This document shows, piece after piece, positions 7,434-16,904 of a DNA stretch of 64,000 nt. The stretch is taken from NCBI RefSeq assembly GCF_024584515.1, contig NZ_CP102173.1, forward strand, positions 2,418,001 through 2,482,000. The letters run 5' to 3'. The translations under genes were made by a program, and so were the position numbers. The notes below the pieces were generated by a model. The model saw only the letters and a list, made by a program, of their open reading frames with translations. It ran no database searches and was not told the origin of the DNA. Source of the DNA: Aeromicrobium wangtongii. Lineage in GTDB: Bacteria; Actinomycetota; Actinomycetes; Propionibacteriales; Nocardioidaceae. The first letter of the stretch is position 1. Each line of letters begins with the position of its first letter.

Positions 7434-8129
7434 ATGACCGCCAGACCCGTTCCCCGTCCCGCGGAGGCGCGAGTCATGTACGCCGTGATGACCGCCGAGC
7501 CCGTCGGTACCGACGATCTCATCGCCGTCCCGTCGCCCGATCTGTTGCGCAGGTACGGCACCTCCGAGGCGTCGCTTCGCCAGCTGGACTCGCGCCCGCA
7601 CCAGACGCTGTTCCTGCGCACCGCAGAGCTCCAGGACGCTGCCGCGACCCAGCTCGCCGTCCGGGTCGAGGCGCTCCGCATGGCCGCCGAGCACGACGGT
7701 CTCGTGATCGACCTGACGATCCCCCGCGTCGTGGAGGATCGCCCGGACGCCGTCTCGCTCGCGTACGCCACCCAGTGGTACGTCGTCGATCCCTTGGCGT
7801 TGACGGCCGGCCGCCTGGAGACGGTCGGCCTGGCGTCCTTCGGCCTGCCGGAGGTCGCCCTCGAGGGCGTGGACAGCACGACCCACCCGATGTTCGGCGC
7901 CGTGCTGGCCGGGCTGGCGCACCGGCTGATCGCCGAGTGGCCGGCCAACGACCCCGTCGGCTCGGCGACGGTCACCCTGCGGGACATCGCATACGGACTG
8001 GGCGACCCGGCCGCCGGCACCACACCCGGCGACCGGTCCGTCGACGTCGCGATCGAGTACGACCCCGCTGAGCAACGGCTCATCGTGCGGCTCCTGGGCG
8101 ACCCCGCAGAGACGCTGTTCGCGCCCTAG
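7434..8129 (+). CDS. Conserved hypothetical protein, soluble
   Basis: A 231-aa protein with no signal peptide or membrane helix and no motif I recognise. The middle (LRMAAEHDGLVIDLTIPRVV and the following 50 residues) alternates hydrophobic residues like an alpha/beta fold. It is divergent from the cimA leader, with the ATG nine bases after a TAGACT -10, and its stop overlaps the aspA stop by four bases, convergent. A role in amino acid metabolism could be guessed only from neighbours. Confidence 0.7.
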   Translation: MTARPVPRPAEARVMYAVMTAEPVGTDDLIAVPSPDLLRRYGTSEASLRQLDSRPHQTLFLRTAELQDAAATQLAVRVEALRMAAEHDGLVIDLTIPRVVEDRPDAVSLAYATQWYVVDPLALTAGRLETVGLASFGLPEVALEGVDSTTHPMFGAVLAGLAHRLIAEWPANDPVGSATVTLRDIAYGLGDPAAGTTPGDRSVDVAIEYDPAEQRLIVRLLGDPAETLFAP

Positions 8130-9556
8130 TGCCCGGGCCGCTTCGACAAGTTGGCCAGCACCTCGGGCCGCAGGATCGCCTCGAGCTTCGCGCGGGGAAG
8201 CAGGCCGCGCTCCAGCACGAGCTCGGCGACTCCCCGGCCTGACACGAGTGCCTCCTTGGCCACCTCGGTCGCGGCGGCGTACCCGATGTACGGGTTGAGG
8301 GCCGTGACCAGCCCGATCGAGTTCTCGACCTCCGCGCGCAGCAGCTCGACATTGGCGGTGATGCCGTCCACGCACCGCTCCGCGAGCACCAGGATGGAGG
8401 CGCGCAGACGCGAGATGCCGGCCGACAGTGAGTAGCAGATGACCGGCTCGAAGGCGTTGAGCTGCAGCTGACCGGCCTCGGCGGCCATCGTGACCGTCAC
8501 GTCGTGGCCGATGATCTGGAAGGCGACCTGGTTGACGACCTCCGGGATGACCGGGTTGACCTTGCCCGGCATGATGCTCGACCCTGCCTGGACGGGCGGC
8601 AGGTTGATCTCGTTGAGCCCGGCGCGGGGGCCGGACGACAGGAGCCGCAGGTCGTTGCAGATCTTGGACAGCTTGACCGCGACGCGCTTGAGCGTCCCCG
8701 ACAGCTGCACGAACGCGCCGCAGTCCTGGGTCGCCTCGATCAGGTCGACGGCCGTCTCCAGCGGCAGGCCCGTGATGTCGGCGAGGTGGCCGCAGGCGGC
8801 CTGGACGTATCCGGCCGGCGCGTTGAGCATCGTGCCGATCGCGGTCGCGCCGAGATTGATCTCGTGCAGCAGCAGGACGGCCTCGCCGAGGCGGGCGCGG
8901 TCCTCGCCGATCATCAACGAGTAGGTGCGGAACTCCTGCCCCAGCGTCATGGGAACGGCGTCCTGCAGCTGGGTGCGTCCCATCTTCAGGACGTCGTGGA
9001 ACTCGTCGGCCTTGCGGGCGAACGAGTCCTCGAGCACCTGCATCGCCGCCAGGAGGTCGTGGGTCGCCATGATGACCGCGATCTTGACCGCCGTCGGGTA
9101 GACGTCATTGGTCGACTGGCTCAGGTTGACGTGCTCGTTGGGGTGGATGACGTCGTACTGGCCCCTGGCGTGGCCCATGATCTCCAGGGCCCGGTTGGCG
9201 ATGACCTCGTTGGCGTTCATGTTGGTCGACGTCCCGGCGCCGCCCTGGATGACGTCCACGACGAACTGGTCCGACAGCGCCCCGGCGCGGATCTCCTCGC
9301 AGGCGGCGCGGATCGCGGCGTACCGCTGGTCGTCGAGCAGTCCGAGCTCGTTGTTGGCGGTGGCGGCCGCCTGCTTGACGGCCGCCAGCGCCTGGACGAG
9401 ATACGGGCTGGACGCGATCGGGATGCCGGTGATCGGGAAGTTGTCCAGCGCACGGAGCGTGTGGACGCCCCAGTACGCGTCGGACGGGACCTCGCGGTCC
9501 CCGATCAGGTCGTGCTCGGAACGGGTGATCAGAGTGTCGGGTGTGACGTGTGCCAT
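8126..9556 (-). CDS. aspA: Aspartate ammonia-lyase
   Basis: A 476-aa fumarase/aspartase superfamily enzyme that interconverts aspartate and fumarate plus ammonia. The superfamily signature GSSIMPGKVNP is intact at 325-335, and GGAGTSTNMNANEV and HPNEHVNLSQSTND are both aspartase-like. Full family length. It starts 33 bp after the ilvE stop on the same strand and may be co-transcribed with leuB-ilvE. Fumarase C is the main alternative, but the N-terminal RSEHDLIGDREVPSDAYWGV favours aspartase. Confidence 0.9.
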   Translation of the reverse strand: MAHVTPDTLITRSEHDLIGDREVPSDAYWGVHTLRALDNFPITGIPIASSPYLVQALAAVKQAAATANNELGLLDDQRYAAIRAACEEIRAGALSDQFVVDVIQGGAGTSTNMNANEVIANRALEIMGHARGQYDVIHPNEHVNLSQSTNDVYPTAVKIAVIMATHDLLAAMQVLEDSFARKADEFHDVLKMGRTQLQDAVPMTLGQEFRTYSLMIGEDRARLGEAVLLLHEINLGATAIGTMLNAPAGYVQAACGHLADITGLPLETAVDLIEATQDCGAFVQLSGTLKRVAVKLSKICNDLRLLSSGPRAGLNEINLPPVQAGSSIMPGKVNPVIPEVVNQVAFQIIGHDVTVTMAAEAGQLQLNAFEPVICYSLSAGISRLRASILVLAERCVDGITANVELLRAEVENSIGLVTALNPYIGYAAATEVAKEALVSGRGVAELVLERGLLPRAKLEAILRPEVLANLSKRPGH

Positions 9557-9573
9557 GACCCGATCAGATCACA

Positions 9574-9588
9574 CCTGCCGAAGGCAGG
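9574..9588 (-). terminator. Short hairpin after ilvE
   Basis: CCTGCC, loop TTC, GGCAGG on the minus strand: a 6-bp perfect stem one base after the ilvE stop. It has no T-run, so it would be at most a weak or Rho-assisted terminator, or an mRNA 3' stabiliser between ilvE and aspA. Confidence 0.4.
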
Positions 9589-9589
9589 C

Positions 9590-10684
9590 CTACGAGACGC
9601 GCGTGAGCCAGCCGTGCCGGTCCTCGGCGCGCCCGTACTGGATGTCGATCAGCGCCGAGCGGATGTCGGAGGTCACCTTGCCGGCCTCGCCGTCCCCGGA
9701 CGTCACCTCGCCGCCGTCCCACTTCAACGTGCCGACGGGGGTGATGACAGCGGCCGTGCCGCACGCGAACACCTCGGTGATGGAGCCGTCCGCGACACCT
9801 TCACGCCACTCCTGGATGCTGACCCGACGCTCGACGACCTCGTGTCCGAGGTCGCGCGCGACCTGGATGATGCTGTCGCGGGTGATGCCCTCCAGGATCG
9901 AGCCGGACAGCGTCGGCGTCACGATCGAGCCGTCGGAGTGGACGAAGTACAGATTCATCCCACCGAGCTCCTCGATCCAGGTGTGCTCGGTGGAGTCCAG
10001 GAACACGACCTGCTCGCAGCCGTGCTCCATGCCCTCCTGCTGGGGAAGCAGGCTGGCGGCGTAGTTGCCACCGCACTTGGCCGCGCCGGTGCCGCCGGTG
10101 CCCGCCCGCGAGTACTGCGACGACAGCCAGATCGAGACCGGCTTCACGCCGCCCTTGAAGTAGGCGCCGGCCGGCGAGGCGATGACCGAGTACGTGACGT
10201 GCTGCGAGGGACGCACGCCGAGGAAGACCTCCGAGGCGAACATGAACGGGCGCAGGTACAGGCTCTTCTCGCCGCCGGAGGGGACCCAGTCGCGATCAGC
10301 GTCGACGAGCGCCGTGACCGAGCCGAGGAACCAGTCGGTCGGCAGCTCCGGCAGCGCCAGACGGTGCGCCGAGCGCTGCAGGCGGGCCGCATTCGCCTCG
10401 GGACGGAACAGCCACACCGAGCCGTCGGCGTGGACATATGCCTTCAGGCCCTCGAAGATCTCCTGCGCGTAGTGCAGGACGGCCGTGGCCGGATCGATCG
10501 AGAGGGGGCCGTATGGCACGACGCGGCCATTGGCCCAGCCGGTGTCCGGCGTCCACTCGGCCAGGAACATGTGGTCGGTGAAGTGGTTGCCGAAGCCGGG
10601 GTCGGCCAGGATCGCGTCACGCTGCTCGGGTGTCTTCGCAGCGGGGTTACGCGAGACGGTGGCGGCGAACGGGGTGGAGGTCAT
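9590..10684 (-). CDS. ilvE: Branched-chain amino acid aminotransferase
   Basis: A 364-aa fold-type IV PLP aminotransferase that makes Leu, Ile and Val from their 2-oxo acids. The PLP lysine is K203 in AKCGGNYAASL; HYAQEIFEGLKAY and ACGTAAVITPVG are typical of the large (eukaryote-like) BCAT group. ATG 10684 is chosen; a GTG nine bases upstream is in frame and possible. It lies 43 bp downstream of leuB on the same strand. Confidence 0.92.
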   Translation of the reverse strand: MTSTPFAATVSRNPAAKTPEQRDAILADPGFGNHFTDHMFLAEWTPDTGWANGRVVPYGPLSIDPATAVLHYAQEIFEGLKAYVHADGSVWLFRPEANAARLQRSAHRLALPELPTDWFLGSVTALVDADRDWVPSGGEKSLYLRPFMFASEVFLGVRPSQHVTYSVIASPAGAYFKGGVKPVSIWLSSQYSRAGTGGTGAAKCGGNYAASLLPQQEGMEHGCEQVVFLDSTEHTWIEELGGMNLYFVHSDGSIVTPTLSGSILEGITRDSIIQVARDLGHEVVERRVSIQEWREGVADGSITEVFACGTAAVITPVGTLKWDGGEVTSGDGEAGKVTSDIRSALIDIQYGRAEDRHGWLTRVS

Positions 10685-10727
10685 GATGCTCACGGTACAA
10701 CTTTCTGGTCGGAGGTCGTGGGGGTCG

Positions 10728-11786
<1,059 letters not shown>

Positions 11787-11804
11787 GCTGTCCATCCTAT
11801 GATC

Positions 11805-11820
11805 CACATCTCAAGATGTG
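11805..11820. promoter_or_regulatory. Inverted repeat upstream of leuB
   Basis: CACATCT, two bases, AGATGTG: a 7-2-7 perfect inverted repeat 18 bp upstream of the leuB ATG. The position suits a repressor site. IclR-type regulators (LtbR/NdgR) are known to control leu genes in actinobacteria, but I cannot confirm their motif here. A short leader hairpin is the alternative. Confidence 0.5.
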
Positions 11821-11855
11821 AAACTGCGGTCCCGACATGTGGATCGAGCTCGGTC

Positions 11856-11951
11856 TCAGTTGTCGTCGGGCCGGTCGGCCGGTTCGATCTCGGGCCGGGT
11901 CGCCTCGTCACGCAGGTGCGCCGGTCCCCACTCCATGAGCTTGCGTTCCAT
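11856..11951 (-). CDS. 31-aa peptide ORF upstream of leuB
   Basis: A short ORF (MERKLMEWGP ... ADRPDDN) preceded by a strong Shine-Dalgarno, GAGGAG, nine bases before the ATG at 11951. The peptide is charged and Pro/Asp-rich at the C-terminus, with no membrane helix or Cys. It has few Leu codons, so it does not look like an attenuator. It ends about 70 bp before leuB on the same strand. It may be a small protein or a peptide precursor; I recognise no family. Confidence 0.5.
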   Translation of the reverse strand: MERKLMEWGPAHLRDEATRPEIEPADRPDDN

Positions 11952-12323
11952 GATGTTTCTCCTCAGATGAATAGACGGTTGGACACGGGTTCGGCGGATT
12001 CCGCCGTCCAGCGCGCCACATGCCCGGAGATCGTCCAAGGATGTGCGAGGTGGGCGATCAGATCGTGTCGTTCACGATCGATCTGCTCCTGCCCTGCTGC
12101 GGAACGGCGGGCCAACGCCGAAACTCCGCGACAGGGTGTGGCCCTAAGAGGCCCTGCCGCGGCAAGCGATGACTACGAGCTGCTTCCGCATGATGGAGTG
12201 AGCCTAACCCGCTCAGACGTCCCGACGGGCCAACTTGTGGTGCGTGTCTCACGGAGTGGTCGCATCGCCGCACGCCGGCCGCGCCGGCAGCCGCCTCTTT
12301 CGGTTCGTGAAACACTGATCGGC
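11952..12323. other. 372-bp intergenic region without a convincing gene
   Basis: It holds a nested inverted repeat, CGGCGG-ATT-CCGCCG (11992-12006), flanked by TGGAC/GTCCA (11980-11984 and 12006-12010). A possible promoter for the 31-aa ORF lies near 11965-11985, and a GGCC-CTAAGA-GGCC hairpin near 12140-12155. A 102-codon minus-strand frame (12058-12366) runs into the methyltransferase gene and looks spurious. Confidence 0.5.
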
Positions 12324-12887
12324 GTGAGTGCACCCGCGGAAGTCCCCGAACTGGTCTCGAGGGCACTGGACCTGTCCCGACAGCGAGGGTTCATCACCTC
12401 CATCCGCAACGAGACCGGCCGGCTGCTGGCCGCCCTGGCCGCCTCCCGGACCGGGACCCTGGCCGAGCTGGGCACCGGATGCGGCGTCGGATCGGCCTGG
12501 CTGTCCAGCGGTGCGCCGAAGGACGCCCGGATCGTCAGCGCCGAGCTGGACCCGGTGCTGGCCAAGGACGTGCAGAAGATCTTCGCCGACACGCAGAACG
12601 TCGACGTCATCGCGGGCGACTGGTCGACCCTCGAGCAGTACGCACCGTTCTCGCTGCTGTTCATCGACATCCCCGAGGTCATGGAGACCATCGACGTCGT
12701 CGCCGACCTGCTCGAGCCCGGCGGCATCGTGGTGCTGGACGACTTCGTGCCGTCGGCGTTCTGGCCACCCATCGTCGAGGGACGCGTCGACACCGTCCGC
12801 GAGCGGTGGCTGACCGACGAGCGCTTCGCCGCCGTCGAGATGCTGATCGACGTCGACGCCTCGCTCATCATCGCGACGCGGCGCTGA
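12324..12887 (+). CDS. Class I SAM-dependent O-methyltransferase-like protein
   Basis: A 187-aa methyltransferase-type Rossmann protein. The SAM-binding motif I is AELGTGCGVGSAWL (about 47-60), followed by AELDPVLAKDVQK (motif II acidic residue) and LLFIDIPE (motif III), resembling the CcoMT/YrrM O-methyltransferases. The usual DADK metal motif is replaced by DIPE, so a catechol-type metal-dependent mechanism is doubtful. GTG 12324 is the best start. The 3' end overlaps the convergent YczE-like gene by 20 bp. Confidence 0.75.
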   Translation: MSAPAEVPELVSRALDLSRQRGFITSIRNETGRLLAALAASRTGTLAELGTGCGVGSAWLSSGAPKDARIVSAELDPVLAKDVQKIFADTQNVDVIAGDWSTLEQYAPFSLLFIDIPEVMETIDVVADLLEPGGIVVLDDFVPSAFWPPIVEGRVDTVRERWLTDERFAAVEMLIDVDASLIIATRR

Positions 12888-13476
12888 CCTTCGGCTGCGG
12901 CCCGAACTGGGTCCAGCGCAGGAACAGCTGCACCAGCGGCCCGATCGTCAGGGCGTACACGACCGTGCCGACCCCGACGGTGCCGCCGAGGGCGAATCCG
13001 AGCACGACGACCGTGACCTCCACGACCGTGCGCCAGAGGCGGACGCTACGGCCGGTCCGTCGCACCAGCCCGAGCCAGAGGCCGTCGCGCGGACCCGATC
13101 CGAGCGCCGCGCCGATGTAGAGGGCGCCCGCGAAGCCATTGCCGACGACTCCCCCGACCAGCAGCGCGATCCGCAGCCACAGCTCGTCGGGACGCGCGAT
13201 GACCGCGATGCCGACGTCGGCCGCCAGACCCACGACGATCACGTTCAGGACCGTCCCGATGCCCGGCACCTGCCGCAGCGGGACCCACAGCAGCAGCACG
13301 ACGGCTCCGACCGCGATGACGACCTGTCCGAAGGTGAGGCCCACGTGATGGGTCAGGCCCTCGTGCAGGACATCCCACGGATCGAGGCCCAGCGTCGACT
13401 CGAGGATCATCGCCATCGTGAACCCGTAGAGGAACAGACCGGTGACCAGCTGCACCAGCCGCCCGGTCATCCGCAT
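12868..13476 (-). CDS. YczE/YyaS/YitT-family membrane protein
   Basis: A 202-aa integral membrane protein with five or six predicted helices. It has GFTMAMILESTLGLDPWDVLHEGL near the N-terminus and GSGPRDGLWLGLVRRTG in the second half, both hallmarks of YczE-like proteins. Transport of an unknown small molecule is inferred. The ATG overlaps the stop of the small upstream ORF as TGATG. The locus is divergent from a MocR regulator, a pairing also known from Bacillus (ycxD/yczE). Confidence 0.8.
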   Translation of the reverse strand: MRMTGRLVQLVTGLFLYGFTMAMILESTLGLDPWDVLHEGLTHHVGLTFGQVVIAVGAVVLLLWVPLRQVPGIGTVLNVIVVGLAADVGIAVIARPDELWLRIALLVGGVVGNGFAGALYIGAALGSGPRDGLWLGLVRRTGRSVRLWRTVVEVTVVVLGFALGGTVGVGTVVYALTIGPLVQLFLRWTQFGPQPKVSAASR

Positions 13477-13631
13477 CACCGGCGCAGCTCCCGGTCGACG
13501 CGCGTGCCGAGCTCCTCGTGGTGGCTGCGGGGCGGCGGGAGGGTGCCGTACCCGTCGGTGGCCACGAGGCGTGCCAAGCGCCACGTGAGGAGCAGCAGGA
13601 GCGGCACGCCCAGCGCCACGAGGAGGATCAT
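13476..13631 (-). CDS. 51-aa single-pass membrane protein
   Basis: MILLVALGVPLLLLLTWRLA begins the protein: one membrane helix, then a short basic and polar tail ending in TRVDRELRR. It overlaps the YczE-family gene by one base (TGATG), so the two are translationally coupled. It lies next to a 15-bp palindrome and faces the MocR gene. It may be an accessory subunit of the YczE-type protein. No family name is known to me. Confidence 0.55.
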   Translation of the reverse strand: MILLVALGVPLLLLLTWRLARLVATDGYGTLPPPRSHHEELGTRVDRELRR

Positions 13632-13632
13632 G

Positions 13633-13647
13633 GGTCCAGCGTGGACC
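13633..13647. promoter_or_regulatory. Palindrome between the small membrane gene and MocR
   Basis: GGTCCA-GCG-TGGACC, a perfect 6-3-6 palindrome one base before the minus-strand start codon at 13631. A second repeat, GCCACT-8 bases-AGTGGC, spans 13669-13688 just before the MocR start. Both sit in a 60-bp divergent promoter region and could be MocR operators. Confidence 0.5.
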
Positions 13648-13691
13648 TAATTGGCATTCGTTTCCATAGCCACTTGTGCAAGAGTGGCCTC

Positions 13692-15143
13692 GTGGCCCTG
13701 ACTCTCTCCGCCCGCCGGCTCGCCGAGCTCCTCGGCCCGCTGGATCATGCCGGCCCGGCCTACCGCGAGATCGCCGACCGGATCCGGCTGCTGGTCGTAG
13801 ACGGACGAGTCGCCGACGGCAGCCGGCTACCCTCCGAGCGCGAGCTCGCGACCGCGCTGGGGGTCAGCCGCACGACCACGACCCGGGTGTACGCCGAGCT
13901 GCGGGAGGCCGGCATCCTGGTGTCCCGACAGGGATCGGGCACCGTCGTCAGGCTGCCGCTGGCCACCTCCAGCACCAGCAGCCTGATCGTCACGCCTGAT
14001 GACTCGGGCACGATCGCCTTGACCTATGGGGCGCCGGCCGGTCCCCCGGGCCTGGCCCGGGCCTTCGAGTCGGCCCTCACCAAGCTGCCCGGCCTGCTGT
14101 CCACCAGCGGCTACCTGCCGGACGGCCTGCCCATGCTGCGCGAGGTGCTGGCGCAGCGGTACACCGACGACGGGTTGCCGACCGATCCGAGCCAGATCAT
14201 CGTGACCAGCGGTGCGATGGGCGCGATCTCACTGCTGGCCCGGTCGCTGATCACCCCGGGTCAGCGGGTCGTCGTCGAGGGCGTCAGCTATCCGCATGCC
14301 CACGACTCGTTCACCGCCGCCGGGGCACGCCTGTCGGCCCTGCCGGTCGACCGCTCCCCCTGGGACACCGAGGCGCTGACGGCCCTGCTCGCCGGGTCAC
14401 CGCACCGGGCGGCATACCTCATCCCCGACTTCCACAACCCGACCGCGGCGGTCATGAGCGATGACGAGCGGGCCGTGTGGGCACGCGAGCTGCGCCGGCA
14501 CGATGTCGTGCCGATCGTCGACTCGTCGCTGCGTGAGGTCAACCTTGACGGCATCGAGCTCCCGCCGCGGTTCGCCGCCTACGATCCCCGCGCGATCATG
14601 ATCGACTCGTCGTCCAAGGCGTACTGGGGCGGGTTGCGCGTCGGCTGGATCCGGGCGCCGCACGAGTTCGTCACGCCATTGGTCCAGGCGCGCATGATGG
14701 ACGACCTCGGCTCGTCCGCCTTCGACCAGCTGGTGCTGTCCGAGCTGCTCACCGAGGGCGGGCAGACCGCGGCCGCCGGACGCGCGCGCTCCCGGGCCGC
14801 CCGCGACCACCTGCTCGCCGAGCTGGCCCACCACCTTCCGGGCATCCAGGCGCCCTGCCCGCCGGGCGGGTTGAGCCTGTGGGTCACGCTGCCCGAGCGG
14901 ATGTCGTCCCGGCTGACCTCGGCAGCGTCCCACCACGGGCTGCTGCTGACGCCCGGCCCCCGGTTCTTCTCCCGCGCCGGCACCGCGGGCGAGCGTCACC
15001 TGCGGTTGCCGTACATCCAGTCGCACGACGTCATGACCGAGGTGGTCCACCGGCTCAGGCGCGCGTACGACGAGGTCCTGGACGGGGCCACGACGAGCGA
15101 CCGCGCACCGCGGCCGTCCAGGACCCTCGAGATGATCGCCTGA
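13692..15143 (+). CDS. MocR/PdxR-type regulator (GntR HTH plus aminotransferase domain)
   Basis: A 483-aa fusion of an N-terminal GntR winged helix (GSRLPSERELATALGVSRTT, about 43-62) to a fold-type I aminotransferase domain. The PLP lysine is K309 in DSSSKAYWGGLRVGW. Such proteins sense PLP or an amino compound and control a divergent gene. The target here is probably the YczE-type gene pair across the 60-bp intergenic region. GTG 13692 is used; no strong Shine-Dalgarno is seen. Confidence 0.88.
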   Translation: MALTLSARRLAELLGPLDHAGPAYREIADRIRLLVVDGRVADGSRLPSERELATALGVSRTTTTRVYAELREAGILVSRQGSGTVVRLPLATSSTSSLIVTPDDSGTIALTYGAPAGPPGLARAFESALTKLPGLLSTSGYLPDGLPMLREVLAQRYTDDGLPTDPSQIIVTSGAMGAISLLARSLITPGQRVVVEGVSYPHAHDSFTAAGARLSALPVDRSPWDTEALTALLAGSPHRAAYLIPDFHNPTAAVMSDDERAVWARELRRHDVVPIVDSSLREVNLDGIELPPRFAAYDPRAIMIDSSSKAYWGGLRVGWIRAPHEFVTPLVQARMMDDLGSSAFDQLVLSELLTEGGQTAAAGRARSRAARDHLLAELAHHLPGIQAPCPPGGLSLWVTLPERMSSRLTSAASHHGLLLTPGPRFFSRAGTAGERHLRLPYIQSHDVMTEVVHRLRRAYDEVLDGATTSDRAPRPSRTLEMIA

Positions 15144-15282
15144 CATCTGTGCCGACGCGGGTGTGTCCCCCTGTCACATGGGCCGGTGCGACCCTCGTTG
15201 ACGTGCGGCCACCCGCGGGGGGTCGCTACTGTGTCGCCAGCGCCACGCCAAGCCACCACGCACGCACACCTGGGAGCAACAC

Positions 15283-15927
15283 GTGACCACAGACGACGAC
15301 CGACCCGACGTCGACATCGCCGCTGATCCCGCGATCTGGCTCCGCGGACCGTCGCCCGAGGCCTCGGACGAGGACCGACGCGAGTGGCTCCTCGGCGCCC
15401 AGCACGCGGTGTCGACCGACTTCGACCTGGAGAACGCCAAGGGCGGGGCCGACTACCGCGAGTACCTCTCCCAGGTCCTGAAGGCCTTCGTGAGCTGGCA
15501 GACCTCGGCCAACGTGACATTCCTGCGGATGCGGCATCAGGGTGACACGCCCATCCCGGTGTCGCTCGAGCTCTACTCACGCACGGACCTGCAGGACATC
15601 GCCGCCGACCCGTCGATCGACTTCTCCACCGACAAGCCGCTCGCGGACCAGTTCGTCGACAGCCTGCTGGCCGACCCGGACGACGTGCCGACGGTGGGCG
15701 AGACGTCGTGCGAGCCGGTCGGCACCACGGGGTGGCAGCGGCTGGTCTACTGGGTGGAGGACCCGAAGGACGGTGTGACCGGCCGGGTCCGGTACGTGCG
15801 CCACTTCGAGGCGTCCGGAGTCGTGGCGGTGTTCCGGTTCGGTGGCCTCGACCCCGCCCTCACGATCGAGGCACTCGAGGACGTCGACGAGCTCGCCCTC
15901 GGCGTGCGGGTCGGCGGTGAGTCATGA
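15283..15927 (+). CDS. Hypothetical protein, first gene of a T7SS-like operon
   Basis: A 214-aa acidic, soluble protein without signal or membrane segments. It has DFDLENAKGGADYREYLSQV and VTGRVRYVRHFEASGVVAVF; the C-terminal half looks like a small beta-sheet domain. GTG 15283 follows GGGAG. Its stop overlaps the next ATG (ATGA). I do not recognise the family. Its position before a WXG100-like gene suggests a role as chaperone or regulator of the secretion substrates. Confidence 0.7.
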   Translation: MTTDDDRPDVDIAADPAIWLRGPSPEASDEDRREWLLGAQHAVSTDFDLENAKGGADYREYLSQVLKAFVSWQTSANVTFLRMRHQGDTPIPVSLELYSRTDLQDIAADPSIDFSTDKPLADQFVDSLLADPDDVPTVGETSCEPVGTTGWQRLVYWVEDPKDGVTGRVRYVRHFEASGVVAVFRFGGLDPALTIEALEDVDELALGVRVGGES

Positions 15928-16556
15928 CCGAGCAGGCCACGATCGCCGGCTACCGTCTGGCCGTGCCGCCACCATGGCGTCGGATCAGTCTGGACTCCAC
16001 TGCCGAGGCGACGATCCAGGCGATCGTCGACGACGTCGCCGCGAAGCACACGCCCGCGTCGGTGTCGCCCGACGAGATCGGGCCCCGCAAGCGTGAGCTC
16101 GTCCGCGAGCTGATGAGCCAGGTCACCCAGGCCCGCGACAACGGCGGGGTCGACCTCTACCTGCCGCTGGACCAGATCCACGGCTACTCCGTGCAAGCGT
16201 CGTTCGTGGTGAACCGGGTGATCCCGGATGCGAACATGTCCGCCGACGAGGTGCCCGGCGTCATGGCGTCGCTGCTGCGCGATCCCACGACGGCACCGGT
16301 GACGGTCGCCGACACGGTGTGGGTCCGCCGCGAGCGGTCGGTGCCCGCAGAGGGGCAGGAGCCGCCGGTCGACTCGGTGCGGGTCGACTACTTCACCGCC
16401 GTCCCCGGCCAGGCGCGGAGCTGGATCATGGTGTCGTTCTCCTCGGCCGGGGCACCGATCGTCGGCCCGGAGGGGGAGCTCAACATGCTGGTCGAGCTGT
16501 TCGACGCCATCATGAGCACATGGAGATGGCACTACGATGCTGTCCCACCGGCGTGA
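15924..16556 (+). CDS. Hypothetical protein, second gene of a T7SS-like operon
   Basis: A 210-aa protein with AGYRLAVPPPWRRISLD at the N-terminus and QARSWIMVSFSSAGAPI near the C-terminus. The motif of a substrate name, a PPxW turn and a C-terminal beta region resembles short proteins encoded beside WXG100 genes in actinobacteria; this is a loose resemblance only. It overlaps the previous gene by four bases and is 51 bp upstream of the WXG100-like gene. Confidence 0.7.
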   Translation: MTEQATIAGYRLAVPPPWRRISLDSTAEATIQAIVDDVAAKHTPASVSPDEIGPRKRELVRELMSQVTQARDNGGVDLYLPLDQIHGYSVQASFVVNRVIPDANMSADEVPGVMASLLRDPTTAPVTVADTVWVRRERSVPAEGQEPPVDSVRVDYFTAVPGQARSWIMVSFSSAGAPIVGPEGELNMLVELFDAIMSTWRWHYDAVPPA

Positions 16557-16607
16557 GCCGGCGACACACACGAATCCTGGATGACGTCGAGAGCACGGGG
16601 GCACGAC

Positions 16608-16904
16608 ATGTCAGACGCAGATCTGAAGGTGGACTACTACCGTCTTGAGGACAGCGAACGTGTCCTCTCGACCTTGAAGAGCGAGTTCGACGGCATCGAG
16701 GACAACACGAGCGGAAGCGTGGACGTCTGGAGCCACCCCCGCGTCCGTGACGCGATGGACGAGTTCTCGGGCAACATGGACTACAACCGCAAGAAGCTGA
16801 GCGAGAAGATCAAGGACTGCGGCGAGAAGATCTCCGCCACGCTGGAGACCTTCCGCGAGGCCGACCAGGACCTCGCCGACTCCTTCGACGAGGAGCGCGC
16901 ATGA
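16608..16904 (+). CDS. WXG100-like small helical protein
   Basis: A 98-aa, all-helical, acidic protein: two long helices joined by a turn near residues 37-43 (SVDVWSHPRV), where WXG100 proteins carry W-x-G. A Trp is present but the Gly is not. Size, charge and position before a large effector-like gene fit an ESX/type VII partner that forms a heterodimer with the downstream protein. Its stop overlaps the next ATG as ATGA. Confidence 0.7.
   Translation: MSDADLKVDYYRLEDSERVLSTLKSEFDGIEDNTSGSVDVWSHPRVRDAMDEFSGNMDYNRKKLSEKIKDCGEKISATLETFREADQDLADSFDEERA

Noticed and set aside
7281..8375. Extension of the minus-strand cimA frame to an 895-codon protein
   Set aside because: The added part runs through the leader, terminator and the whole opposite-strand gene 7434-8129. 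The Shine-Dalgarno and the DTTLRDG-type start at 7280 mark the real beginning.
12058..12366. 102-codon minus-strand frame in the gap before the methyltransferase
   Set aside because: It overlaps the methyltransferase start, has no ribosome site and its composition looks random.
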